A stretch of DNA of 64,000 nt, taken from Bradyrhizobium monzae (GTDB taxonomy: Bacteria; Pseudomonadota; Alphaproteobacteria; Rhizobiales; Xanthobacteraceae). The stretch lies in contig NZ_JAIRDQ010000005.1 in assembly GCF_021458635.1 (NCBI RefSeq), positions 473,805 through 537,804 on the forward strand, written 5' to 3'. Each line of letters opens with the position of its first letter. Position 1 is the stretch's first letter. The position numbers and the translations under genes were made by a program. Under the pieces are notes generated by a model. The model saw only the letters and a program-made list of their open reading frames with translations. It had not been told where the DNA came from and ran no database searches. Shown here one piece after another: positions 1-8,311 of this stretch.

Positions 1-127
1 CGCGATCGTGCAGCGTCAGCGCCATCGCGAAGGCGTGCGCCTCCCAGGGAGCGCGGAACACCGGGCCGTCGTCATCGCGCGGAATGCTCGGAATGGCTGC
101 CGTCGCGGCAGCCGCCTTGCTGCTCAT
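1..127 (-). CDS. Nitrile hydratase accessory protein, N-terminal part (runs off the window)
   Basis: Only the first 42 codons lie in the window. The ATG at 127-125 overlaps the stop of the beta subunit by one base (TGATG). After a short Ala-rich leader the frame reads FRAPWEAHAFAMALTLHDR, the hallmark start of the P14K/NhlE-type nitrile hydratase accessory (activator) proteins, which load the metal into the enzyme. The order alpha, beta, accessory on one strand with overlapping stops and starts is that of cobalt-type nitrile hydratase operons. The rest of the gene lies upstream of position 1. The family call is strong because motif and context agree; the length and C-terminus cannot be judged. 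Confidence 0.85.
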   Translation of the reverse strand, partial: MSSKAAAATAAIPSIPRDDDGPVFRAPWEAHAFAMALTLHDR

Positions 128-786
128 CACGCCGGATCCAGGTAGGGCTCGAACGCGTCGATCGAGACCTTCAGGGTCGGATCGCCATCCGCGCCCCAGA
201 GATCGCGGCCTTCGAACACGACCGTATAAAGCCATTGCGGATTCTCGCCGAGCTCCATCGCCGCCGAATCCGGAAACACGTGGCAGCCATGGTTCAGCTC
301 GACCACACCGACATGGCCGCGCACATAGCGCGGCAGCCGCGTGTGCGTCGTTGGATGGATGTTCTTGGCGCGAACGCGGTCGCCGATGTTGAACCTGGCC
401 GTTGCCGTGGCAGGGCGGGCAAACTTGCCGCGCACCATGATGCGCTCGACATTGGAGAGGTCGAACTTGCCGTGCTTGAGCACCTTGCCGGGCGTCGTCG
501 CATGGCCGGCGGCGACTTCGTCGCGGGTGAGGTAGCCCTTCTCGATCAGCATCTCCTCGAGCCCGAGGAACCACTTTTTGTAATAGGAGCTCGAGAGGTA
601 GACGTGCGGCGGCAGCGTCTCGCGATAGAAGCGCGAGGTGTCGATGTTGAACGCACCGGCCGCGCCCATCGCACGCACCATCGCCAGCACGCGGGACTCC
701 CACTCCTCGTGGAACATCGGCTCGTTCGGCTCGGGCTCGACCTTGCCGAACCCGTCCATGCCGCCCATGTCGTGGACGCCGTTCAC
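127..786 (-). CDS. nthB: Nitrile hydratase beta subunit
   Basis: Beta subunit of the alpha/beta enzyme that hydrates nitriles to amides in the cytoplasm. I place the start at GTG 786-784, which gives the canonical opening (M)NGVHDMGGMDGFG and 219 residues, close to the family norm. A longer frame continues upstream only as an antisense-like shadow of the alpha gene. Start and alpha stop share GTGA, so translation is probably coupled. The C-terminal half (about residues 125-219) reads FNIGDRVRAKNIHP...YVRGHVG...GADGDPTLKVSIDAFEPYL, the SH3-like barrel of beta subunits. It ends at TGA 129-127, where the accessory gene begins. Confidence 0.95.
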   Translation of the reverse strand: MNGVHDMGGMDGFGKVEPEPNEPMFHEEWESRVLAMVRAMGAAGAFNIDTSRFYRETLPPHVYLSSSYYKKWFLGLEEMLIEKGYLTRDEVAAGHATTPGKVLKHGKFDLSNVERIMVRGKFARPATATARFNIGDRVRAKNIHPTTHTRLPRYVRGHVGVVELNHGCHVFPDSAAMELGENPQWLYTVVFEGRDLWGADGDPTLKVSIDAFEPYLDPA

Positions 787-1418
787 GACGGCGCTCCGGG
801 CGTCTTGGGAAAGCCGGTACCGATTATCGAGTCGCGCGTAACGAGGTCGGCGAGTTGCTCCTCGCTCCAGCCCTCCGTGCCTGCGGGGCGCATCGGCAGC
901 ACCAGGAAGCGCGTCTCTGCAGTGGAATCCCAGACCCGGATTTCCATGTCCTTCGGCAGCGTCACGTCGAAATCGGCAAGCACGCCGCGCGGGTCCTTGA
1001 CCGCGCGCGAGCGGTAGGGCGAGGCCTTGTACCAGACCGGCGGCAGCCCGAGCATCTCCCAAGGGTAGCAGGAGCACAGCGTGCACACGACCATGTTGTG
1101 CCGCTGCGGCGTGTTCTCGACCACGACGAGATGGTCGCCGACGCGGCTGACATGGCCGAGCGTGCCGATGGCCTTGCTGCCGTCCTCCAGCAGCGCCTGC
1201 TTGAACGCCGGATCGGTCCAGGCCTTGGCGACGACGCGCGCGCCATTATGCGGACCGATCTTGGTTTCGTAGGCCTGGATGATGGCGTCGAGCGCGGCCG
1301 GCTCGACATAGCCTTTTTCGGTCAGAATCGTCTCGAGCGCGCGCACGCGCAGCTCGGTCTCCGACAATTCAGAATGATCGCCGTCGTGGTGATGATGGTG
1401 GTCGTGATCGTGGCTCAT
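783..1418 (-). CDS. nthA: Nitrile hydratase alpha subunit, cobalt type
   Basis: Catalytic subunit of nitrile hydratase, 211 residues. The metal site CTLCSC is at residues 112-117, followed by Tyr. In this family Thr at the second position marks cobalt enzymes and Ser marks iron enzymes, so this one should bind non-corrin Co(III). In active enzymes the second and third cysteines become sulfinic and sulfenic acids. The N-terminus is unusually His-rich (MSHDHDHHHHHDGDH) and may help recruit metal; that is inference. It is the first gene of the leftward operon alpha-beta-accessory and is divergent from the enoyl-CoA hydratase gene, with a 120-bp shared promoter region (1419-1538). Confidence 0.96.
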   Translation of the reverse strand: MSHDHDHHHHHDGDHSELSETELRVRALETILTEKGYVEPAALDAIIQAYETKIGPHNGARVVAKAWTDPAFKQALLEDGSKAIGTLGHVSRVGDHLVVVENTPQRHNMVVCTLCSCYPWEMLGLPPVWYKASPYRSRAVKDPRGVLADFDVTLPKDMEIRVWDSTAETRFLVLPMRPAGTEGWSEEQLADLVTRDSIIGTGFPKTPGAPS

Positions 1419-1538
1419 GGCGAAAGATTAAGCGAATCCGTCCCTGCCTGTCGAGGGTTCGTTGCAACGCAACCCAGCCACGTATTCGTGACGCCTTTTG
1501 TACGCTACGATCAGACAAAATCAGCTTGGAGACGCCCC

Positions 1539-2345
1539 ATGAAAGACTTCGTCAAGATCGAGAAGGGCCTTGGGCCCGAGGGGCGGATCGCGGTGGTGCG
1601 GTTCGACCGTCATGACGGCATCAATGCGTTGTCGCCGGAGGCGCTGCGCCAGCTCACCGCGGCGGCGCGCTCCTTCGAGGACGACGCGGCGACATCTGTC
1701 GTTGTGCTGACCGGCAATTCAGGCGCGTTCAGCGCCGGCTTCGACCTGAAGGATGACGAAGGGCGCTCGCGCAAGGAGATGGATCTCGGCGCACTGCGGC
1801 GGCACCTCAAGCTCGGGCCGCGCCTGACGCGGGCCTGGCAGGAGATGGAGCAGATCACGATTGCGGCGATCGAAGGCTTTTGCGTCGGAGGTGGCGTGGC
1901 GCTCGCGGTCGCGCTCGATTTCCGCGTCATGGGCAGCGATGCGCATCTGCGTGTGCCCGAGATCGGGCTCGGCATGAACATGAGCTGGCAGAGCATCCCG
2001 CGCATGCTGCATCTGATCGGACCGGCCCGCACCAAGCAGGCGGTGATCCTGGCCGACGAGCGCATCTCCGCTGACGAAGCCTATCAATGGGGCCTGGTCG
2101 AGCAGGTCGTCGACCCCGGCTACGCCTTCGATGCCGCCATGGAGTTGGCCCGCAAGGTGGCCGCGCAGCCGCCGCTCTCGGTCGCCATGACCAAGCTGAC
2201 CGTCAACCGGCTCGCGCACGCGCTGGACGATCTCGCCAGCCACATGGATGTCGACCAGTTCGCGCTGGCGAGCTTCAGCGAAGATCACAAGGAAGGCGTC
2301 GAGGCGTTCCTGACGCGGCGCAAGCCCAAGTTTAGGGGAAGGTAG
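1539..2345 (+). CDS. Enoyl-CoA hydratase/isomerase family protein
   Basis: Crotonase-fold protein of 268 residues. The frame stays open far upstream, but ATG 1539 with a GGAG about 9 bases before it gives a normal N-terminus (MKDFVKIEKGLGPEG). The oxyanion-hole segments are visible: FSAGFDLKD near residues 64-72 and IEGFCVGGGVALAV at 111-124. RVPEIGLG follows at 138-145, where Glu141 sits at a usual catalytic-glutamate position. Such proteins hydrate or isomerise acyl-CoA double bonds; the exact substrate cannot be read from sequence. It is transcribed away from the nitrile hydratase operon and is followed by a DASS transporter 120 bases downstream. Confidence 0.9.
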   Translation: MKDFVKIEKGLGPEGRIAVVRFDRHDGINALSPEALRQLTAAARSFEDDAATSVVVLTGNSGAFSAGFDLKDDEGRSRKEMDLGALRRHLKLGPRLTRAWQEMEQITIAAIEGFCVGGGVALAVALDFRVMGSDAHLRVPEIGLGMNMSWQSIPRMLHLIGPARTKQAVILADERISADEAYQWGLVEQVVDPGYAFDAAMELARKVAAQPPLSVAMTKLTVNRLAHALDDLASHMDVDQFALASFSEDHKEGVEAFLTRRKPKFRGR

Positions 2346-2464
2346 CCAACGCGTTCTTTACCGCTTTGCACAGGCATTGAATCGCCCGCCGATCTGTGCC
2401 GTAACAGGCTTTGGCGGCAGCGGCTCGGTCAACGATCCCGCGCGTGCCGCGGGAGGGACCGAGA

Positions 2465-3907
2465 ATGCATCGCTGGAAGCTGATCGCGCCGCTGGTGGTA
2501 TGGCTCGCGATCTACCTGTGGCCGGTTCCGGCGGGTCTCAACGTCAATCAGTGGCACTATTTTGCCGTGTTCGCGGCCGTCATCACCGGGTTGATCCTGG
2601 AATCGATGCCGGTCGGCGCGGTCGGCCTGATCGGGCTGACGGTCGCAGGCGTCGGCGGCTATATCGATGCCGACCCCAACAAATCGCTGCGCTGGATGCT
2701 GGCGGGATTCGCCGAGAGCACGGTGTGGCTGATCGTCGGCGCCTTCGTGTTCTCGATCGGCTATCGCAAGAGCCAGCTTGGCCGGCGCATCGCGTTGGTG
2801 CTGGTGCGGCGCCTTGGTACCAACACGCTCGGGCTCGGCTATGCGGTCGCGATGTCGGACTTCCTGCTTGCACCCGCGACGCCATCCAACACCGCGCGCA
2901 GCGGCGGCATCGTCTATCCCATCATCAGCAACATCCCGCGCATCTACGGTTCCGAGCCGGGACCGACCGCCGGCAAGATCGGCACCTACGTGATGTGGAC
3001 CGCATTCGCGGCGACCGCGATCACGAGCTCGCTGTTCTTCACTGCGCTTGCGCCGAACGCGGCCGCACTCGCGATCGCCAAGAAGACGGTCGGCGTCGAT
3101 GTGAGCTGGGGCCAGTGGTTCATCGGCTTCGCGCCGCTCGGCATTCTCCTGATGATCCTCGTGCCGCTGCTCAGCTACGCGATCTGTCGGCCTGAGGTGA
3201 AGCGCAGCCCGGAGATTTCCGATTGGGCTGCGAAGGAGCTCGCGGAGATGGGCCCGATGTCGCGCAACGAGTGGATCATGCTGGCGCTGATCATCCTCGC
3301 GATGTTCCTGTGGATCGCGGGCTCGAGCCCGGACATCCACGTGCCCGTGCTCGGCTCGAACTTCGTCAATGCCACGACCGTCGTGTTCATCGTGATCTCG
3401 CTGATGCTGGTCACGGGCGTGATCGAGTTTGCCGACATCGTCAGCGAGAAGAGCGCCTGGGAGGTGTTCTTCTATTTCACGTCGCTGCTGACTCTGGCTT
3501 CGGGACTGAACGAGATCGGCTTCATCAAATGGTTCGCCAACGAATTCGCCAAACCGCTCTCAGGGCTTTCACCGTCGACCGCGATGATCCTCCTGGTCGC
3601 GCTGTTCTTCTGGATCCACTATTTCTTCTCGAGCATAACCTCGCATGCGGCGGCCGTCCTGCCGGTGGTGCTCGCAGTCGGCTCCGGCATCCCCGATCTG
3701 CCGGTCCCGACGCTCGCCGCGCTCTGCATGTATTCGCTCGGCCTGATGGGCGTGATCTCGCCTTACGCAACAGGGCCGGCGCCGATGTATTACGGCAGCG
3801 GCTATATCGGGAAGCGGCAGTTCTGGGGCTTTGGGCTGATCTTCGGGGTGCTGTATTTCGCCGGGCTGCTCGTGATCGTGCTGCCGTGGCTGGCCATGGT
3901 CCGATGA
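2465..3907 (+). CDS. DASS-family (SLC13/CitT-like) anion symporter
   Basis: Inner-membrane carrier of 480 residues with roughly a dozen hydrophobic segments. Start chosen at ATG 2465 (MHRWKLIAPLVVWLAIYL), preceded by GGGAGGGACC. It carries both family signatures: a first SNT motif (APATPSNTARSGG, in the first half) and a second, degenerate one near the C-terminus (ISPYATGPAPMYYGSGYI). Members move di- and tricarboxylates (citrate, malate, 2-oxoglutarate, tartrate) with sodium or by exchange. The ATP/TGPAP layout resembles the CitT/2-oxoglutarate-malate branch, but the substrate is not determined. No clear operon partner: 230 bases separate it from metN. Confidence 0.9.
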   Translation: MHRWKLIAPLVVWLAIYLWPVPAGLNVNQWHYFAVFAAVITGLILESMPVGAVGLIGLTVAGVGGYIDADPNKSLRWMLAGFAESTVWLIVGAFVFSIGYRKSQLGRRIALVLVRRLGTNTLGLGYAVAMSDFLLAPATPSNTARSGGIVYPIISNIPRIYGSEPGPTAGKIGTYVMWTAFAATAITSSLFFTALAPNAAALAIAKKTVGVDVSWGQWFIGFAPLGILLMILVPLLSYAICRPEVKRSPEISDWAAKELAEMGPMSRNEWIMLALIILAMFLWIAGSSPDIHVPVLGSNFVNATTVVFIVISLMLVTGVIEFADIVSEKSAWEVFFYFTSLLTLASGLNEIGFIKWFANEFAKPLSGLSPSTAMILLVALFFWIHYFFSSITSHAAAVLPVVLAVGSGIPDLPVPTLAALCMYSLGLMGVISPYATGPAPMYYGSGYIGKRQFWGFGLIFGVLYFAGLLVIVLPWLAMVR

Positions 3908-4140
3908 GCCCTGCCGCAAGGTGATACCCCCGGCAGATGAATTTTCTTCCAGGGCGGGGGATTGGGAAAACTTCGCCCAATCGCCTGCAAATAACTGAAA
4001 TTGCAACAAAGACCGGAAACGGCGATGGTGTGCTGCAGTGCAGCGTCGCCGTTGGGCGCCTGCGATTGTTCCACCCTCCGTCGCTTGCATAGCGGCCTGG
4101 TTCTCGTGCGCCTTTGCGGCGGGCGAGCTAAACATCGTGC

Positions 4141-5277
4141 ATGAAAGCCGTTTCCATGAATGCGCACCCGTTGCTGGTGATCGGAGAGCCGGTCGAGATC
4201 CGAGGCGCAGCCCCGGCTGAGTCGCAGGCAATGGTCCGGTTTGAAAACATCTCGAAGACCTATCCGGCCTATCGCGGCAAGCCCGGCGTCAACGCGTTGC
4301 AAGGCATCGACTTCGCGATTGCGCGCGGTTCCATCACCGGCGTGATCGGCCGCTCCGGCGCCGGCAAGTCGAGCCTGGTCCGGCTGATCAACGGGCTGGA
4401 GAAGCCCAGCACGGGCCGCGTCGTCGTCGATAGCAAGGATATCTCGGCGCTTACGGGGCGGGACTTGCGGCTGGCGCAGCGGTCGATCGGCATGATCTTC
4501 CAGCACTTCAACCTGCTGTCGTCGCGCACCGCCGCGAACAACATTGCCCTGCCGCTGGAAATCGCAGGCTGGTCCAAGGCTGACATCAAGGGCCGGGTGA
4601 CCGAGCTGCTCAACCTCGTCGGCATCGCCGACAAGCACGATCGGTACCCCTCGGAGCTCTCGGGCGGCCAGAAGCAGCGCGTCGGCATTGCCCGCGCGCT
4701 GGCGACGCGGCCGAGCGTGCTGTTGTCGGACGAGGCGACCTCCGCGCTCGATCCGCAGACCACGCGCGCGATCCTCGATCTGCTTGCCAACATCAATCGC
4801 GAGCTCGGGGTGACCATCGTTCTGATCACCCATGAAATGTCCGTCGTGCGCCAGCTCGCCAAGGAAGTGGTCGTGCTCGACGCCGGCCACGTCGTCGAGA
4901 GCGGCCACGTCGCCGATATCTTCACCCACCCGAAGCATCCGATCACGCAGTCCTTCCTGGCCGAAGTGACCGGCGACAGCCTGCCGGTCTCGCTGGCAAG
5001 CCGGATCGTGCAGGAGCAGGGCGGCCACGCCGTGATCCGCGTCCAGGTGCGCGGGGCAGGGGCCGGCGACACGCTGATCGCGCGGCTCGCCCGCGAGCTC
5101 GGGCTCGACGTCTCGCTGCTGTCGGCGCGCATCGACGAGATCGGCGGCCAGCATGTGGGATCGCTGGTGCTCGGCATTCCTCTTGGCGATTCTTGCGACG
5201 AGGCCGCGGCGACGCGCACGCTGGCCTGGCTGTCTCAATATCAATTCTCGGCGGAGCGTCTCGGCTATGTCGCCTGA
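4141..5277 (+). CDS. metN: Methionine-type ABC importer ATPase MetN
   Basis: Cytoplasmic ATPase of a MUT-family importer, 378 residues from the first ATG; inner starts at 4156 (MNAHP) and 4231 (MVRFENISKTYPA) are also possible because the conserved domain begins only at the latter. Visible motifs: Walker A GRSGAGKSS, Q-loop IFQHFNLL, signature LSGGQKQRVGIARAL, Walker B VLLSDEATSALD and H-loop ITHE. About 90 C-terminal residues form the NIL/ACT-like regulatory domain that in MetN binds methionine and inhibits transport. It overlaps metI by 11 bases. No MetQ binding-protein gene is nearby, which is unusual for the family. Confidence 0.93.
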   Translation: MKAVSMNAHPLLVIGEPVEIRGAAPAESQAMVRFENISKTYPAYRGKPGVNALQGIDFAIARGSITGVIGRSGAGKSSLVRLINGLEKPSTGRVVVDSKDISALTGRDLRLAQRSIGMIFQHFNLLSSRTAANNIALPLEIAGWSKADIKGRVTELLNLVGIADKHDRYPSELSGGQKQRVGIARALATRPSVLLSDEATSALDPQTTRAILDLLANINRELGVTIVLITHEMSVVRQLAKEVVVLDAGHVVESGHVADIFTHPKHPITQSFLAEVTGDSLPVSLASRIVQEQGGHAVIRVQVRGAGAGDTLIARLARELGLDVSLLSARIDEIGGQHVGSLVLGIPLGDSCDEAAATRTLAWLSQYQFSAERLGYVA

Positions 5278-5932
5278 ACTCATCAACCTGATCGTCCAGG
5301 CTACCTTCGAGAGCCTGTACATGGTCGGCATCGCGGCGCTGCTCGGCACCGCCTTCGGCCTGCCGCTCGGCGTCTTCCTTGCGACCAGTCGGAAGGGCGA
5401 GCTGTTCGCGGCTCCGACCGTCAATCGCGTGCTCGGCATCGTGGTCAATGCGACGCGCTCGACGCCCTTCATCATTCTGGTCGTGGCCATCATCCCGTTC
5501 ACGCGGCTGATTGCCGGTACCTCGATCGGCTCGACCGCAGCGATCGTGCCGTTGACGATTGCGTCGGCACCGTTCATCGCGCGCCTCGTCGAAGCCGCGA
5601 TCCGCGAGGTCGATGGCGGCCTGATCGAGACTGCGTCGTCGTTCGGGGCCTCGCCGATGCAGATCGTGTTCAAGGTGCTGATCCCCGAGGCGCTGCCCGG
5701 CCTGTTACTGGCTTTGACGCTCGCGGTGGTCAGCTTGCTCGGCTATTCCGCCATGGTCGGCGCGGTCGGCGGCGGCGGACTTGGCGATCTCGGAATCCGC
5801 TACGGCTACCAGCGCTTCATGCCGGAGATGATGCTGGCCGTCGTGGTCGTGCTGATCGCCCTGGTGCAGCTGGTCCAGAGCGCCGGCGATTATCTGGCGC
5901 GCCGGGTCAATCGCCGGCTGCGGCAGCACTAA
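5267..5932 (+). CDS. metI: Methionine-type ABC importer permease MetI
   Basis: Inner-membrane permease of 221 residues with about five transmembrane segments. ATG 5267 lies inside the end of metN (stop 5275-5277), so the pair is translationally coupled. The EAA-type coupling loop is present: ETASSFGASPMQIVFKVLIPEALPG. The C-terminal half has the GAVGGGGLGDLGIRYGYQRF signature of D-methionine permeases. With MetN it would import methionine or its derivatives, but the binding protein must be encoded elsewhere. It converges with the AraC-family gene, whose stop lies six bases downstream. Confidence 0.93.
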   Translation: MSPELINLIVQATFESLYMVGIAALLGTAFGLPLGVFLATSRKGELFAAPTVNRVLGIVVNATRSTPFIILVVAIIPFTRLIAGTSIGSTAAIVPLTIASAPFIARLVEAAIREVDGGLIETASSFGASPMQIVFKVLIPEALPGLLLALTLAVVSLLGYSAMVGAVGGGGLGDLGIRYGYQRFMPEMMLAVVVVLIALVQLVQSAGDYLARRVNRRLRQH

Positions 5933-5937
5933 AAGCG

Positions 5938-6921
5938 TCAGGCCGCCAGCCTGGCGCGCCGCAGGGTCTCCGACGGCAGCTCGGAGAAGTGGCGCTTGTA
6001 GTCGAGTGAGAACTGGCTGAAGTGCCAGAAGCCGTGCTGCACGGCGATGTCATAGATCGACGTCTCAGCGCCGCGCTTCAGATCGCGCCGCGCGCGGTTC
6101 AACCGCATCGCGCGCCAATAATGCATCGGGCTGGTGCCCAAGACGTCCTGGAAGCAATAGCCGAGCTTGCGCGGGCTGGCGCCGACGGCCTTGCACACAT
6201 CGAGCAACGACAGCGAGCGATCGCCGCTGCCATGCATCAGCGCGCGGGCGCGGTCGACGGTGCGCTTGCGCGCCACAGCGCTCCGGCCGGGATCGGCCGG
6301 TCGCGCCGTCGGCAGCATGTCCATGATCTCGACGAGGACGGCATCCTCCAGCGCTTGTCTCGCCGCAGGATCGTCGAAGCGCTGGGGCGTGCTCGCGATG
6401 GTCTCCTGGATCGCGGCCAGATGCGCGCGCAACCGCGCGACCGGCGCTTCTGACATTTCCATCGCCCGCAGCTGGTGCCAGACCGCGCGCGGCAGCTCGA
6501 TGTCGAAATTGGCAGCCAGTTCCTCGATCAGCGCCGCGCTGGTGACGACACCGCGGAACTCGAACGCCTTCGGCGTGCACATGTCGATCTCGGCGTCGAT
6601 GCACGCGATCACCTGGGTGCCTGCGACGCTGGCGCCGTTGCAATTGACCTCGCCGTCGCCCTGCCAGGGGAGCCCGATGCCAAAGCTGCCGACACCGAGT
6701 TGGCCGTATTGGCGGACCTGCTGGCTGGTGACCTCGCGGAATATTTCGACGCGGGGCAGCGAGAGCTGGGTGAAGCTTCCGGTAAATGCGCCAGCACTGA
6801 TCTGGTCGTAGCTCAGCCGCCAACGGCCAAGCGCGGCGCAATGCTCATCCACATCCGTGCTGCTCGCCTGAAACAGGCTGCCAGCCGAGTCCAGAATCGG
6901 AAGAGTTGCGCTTAAGGCCAT
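5938..6921 (-). CDS. AraC-family transcriptional regulator
   Basis: DNA-binding regulator of 327 residues. The last 100 or so residues carry the double helix-turn-helix of the AraC/XylS family: RARALMHGSGDRSLSLLDVC, VGASPRKLGYCFQDVLGTSP, then IYDIAVQHGFWHFSQFSLDYKRHF. The N-terminal two thirds resemble the sensor part of EutR/OruR-like members, with no recognisable catalytic residues. It is divergent from the serine hydrolase/copper amine oxidase pair (178 bases between starts), so the simplest inference is that it controls those genes in response to an amine. The sequence does not prove this. Confidence 0.9.
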   Translation of the reverse strand: MALSATLPILDSAGSLFQASSTDVDEHCAALGRWRLSYDQISAGAFTGSFTQLSLPRVEIFREVTSQQVRQYGQLGVGSFGIGLPWQGDGEVNCNGASVAGTQVIACIDAEIDMCTPKAFEFRGVVTSAALIEELAANFDIELPRAVWHQLRAMEMSEAPVARLRAHLAAIQETIASTPQRFDDPAARQALEDAVLVEIMDMLPTARPADPGRSAVARKRTVDRARALMHGSGDRSLSLLDVCKAVGASPRKLGYCFQDVLGTSPMHYWRAMRLNRARRDLKRGAETSIYDIAVQHGFWHFSQFSLDYKRHFSELPSETLRRARLAA

Positions 6922-7099
6922 GACAGCATGTTAGATTTTTGTAGCCGAGCAACCAGCAAGAACCACGCCAGACTGGCACGGCTGTAGCACCTGTCCAGCA
7001 AAATATTGCCGGATCTCGATAACACCGGATGTGTCCTCTGTGCAGTGTTCTGCACCGCCATTCCCGGCATCGGAGCCGGGGTTCTGCGGAGGGATCGAG

Positions 7100-8296
7100 A
7101 TGCGACCGACCGAGATCATGCGCGGCAGTCCGCCCGCGCCCGAGGCGCAGGTGACCCGCGCCAACTGGCGCAGTTTTCCCGCCATCCGCTGGGGCTTTAC
7201 CCACACCCGCGAAGTGCTGCCGACCGCCGAAATCCGTCGCTCGGCACATCCGACGCCGATCGCGAGTGCGCCGCACGAACTGGCAAAACTCGGCTTCACC
7301 GCGCCCGACGGCAAGCCGACCACGATCGAGGCGATGCTACGCGAAACCTTTACCGATGCGCTGCTCGTAATGCATCGCGGCACGCTGATCCACGAATGGT
7401 ACGGCGACGGCATGAGCGTGACCACGCCGCATCTGATCTGTTCGATCAGCAAGGCCGTTGCGGGCACGCTCGGCGGCGTGCTGGCCGCGCGCGGCCTAGT
7501 TGATCCCGAGGCGAGGGTCGTCCGCTACGTGCCGGAGCTCGAGACCTCGGTCTATGGGTCCTGCACGGTTCGCAATCTCCTCGACATGGCCGTCGCTATC
7601 CAATTCGAGGAAGATTACGAGGACCCCGCCGGCGACGTTGCGCGCTATCGCTTCTCATCCGGCTGGGACGTGCCGCCGCCCGGCGTCGAGCCCGGTCATC
7701 AGCGCGCCTATCTCGCCACGCTCCGCGGCACCGGCAAGCCGCATGGCAAGGTGTTCCACTACGTTTCCACCAACACCGAGGTGCTCGGCTGGGTCTATGA
7801 GCGCGCCTGCGGCATGCCCTACCATCGCATCCTCACCGACTATCTCTGGCAGCCCTTGGGGGCCGAGGAGGATGGCTCGCTCACGCTCGACAGCCACGGC
7901 ATGGGCCGCCTCGCGGGCGGTATCTCCGTCACCGCGCGCGACCTGCTGCGCTTCGGCGAGATGATGCGCAATCGCGGCGTGGTGGAGGGACGGCAGGTCG
8001 TGCCGGGTTGGTGGATCGACGACATCCGCGAGAACGGCGACCCCAAGGCCTGGGCTGACGGCGACCTCGCCGAGTTCTTCCCGGGCGCGCGCTATCGCAG
8101 CAAATGGTTCACGATCGATCCGGCGCGCAACGCGCTCACCGCGATCGGCATCCACGGCCAGCACCTCTATGTCGATCTCGACTCGGACACCGTCATCGTC
8201 AAGCTCGCGACGCAGCCCAAGGCGATGGACGTACCCGTCGACCAACGCTGGTTCGCGGCCTTCCGTGCCATCACGACACATCTGGCCCCGCGCTGA
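7100..8296 (+). CDS. Serine hydrolase, beta-lactamase/EstB-like (class C fold)
   Basis: 398 residues from ATG 7100, chosen because GGAGGG lies 7 bases upstream. The penicillin-binding-like SxxK motif is SISK at residues 115-118. A YVSTN stretch follows at the YxN position, and the usual KTG box is replaced by HGQ (GIHGQHLYVD). That replacement is typical of the 6-aminohexanoate-dimer hydrolase and EstB esterases rather than true beta-lactamases. No signal peptide is seen, so it is probably cytoplasmic and cleaves a linear amide or ester. It sits 15 bases before the amine oxidase gene, pointing to one operon that could release and then oxidise an amine. Confidence 0.87.
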   Translation: MRPTEIMRGSPPAPEAQVTRANWRSFPAIRWGFTHTREVLPTAEIRRSAHPTPIASAPHELAKLGFTAPDGKPTTIEAMLRETFTDALLVMHRGTLIHEWYGDGMSVTTPHLICSISKAVAGTLGGVLAARGLVDPEARVVRYVPELETSVYGSCTVRNLLDMAVAIQFEEDYEDPAGDVARYRFSSGWDVPPPGVEPGHQRAYLATLRGTGKPHGKVFHYVSTNTEVLGWVYERACGMPYHRILTDYLWQPLGAEEDGSLTLDSHGMGRLAGGISVTARDLLRFGEMMRNRGVVEGRQVVPGWWIDDIRENGDPKAWADGDLAEFFPGARYRSKWFTIDPARNALTAIGIHGQHLYVDLDSDTVIVKLATQPKAMDVPVDQRWFAAFRAITTHLAPR

Positions 8297-8311
8297 CATC
8301 TGGACATCATC

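Noticed and set aside
3802..5673. 623-codon minus-strand frame over metN/metI
   Set aside because: Antisense of well-identified genes; Arg/Asp/His-rich composition with no domain.
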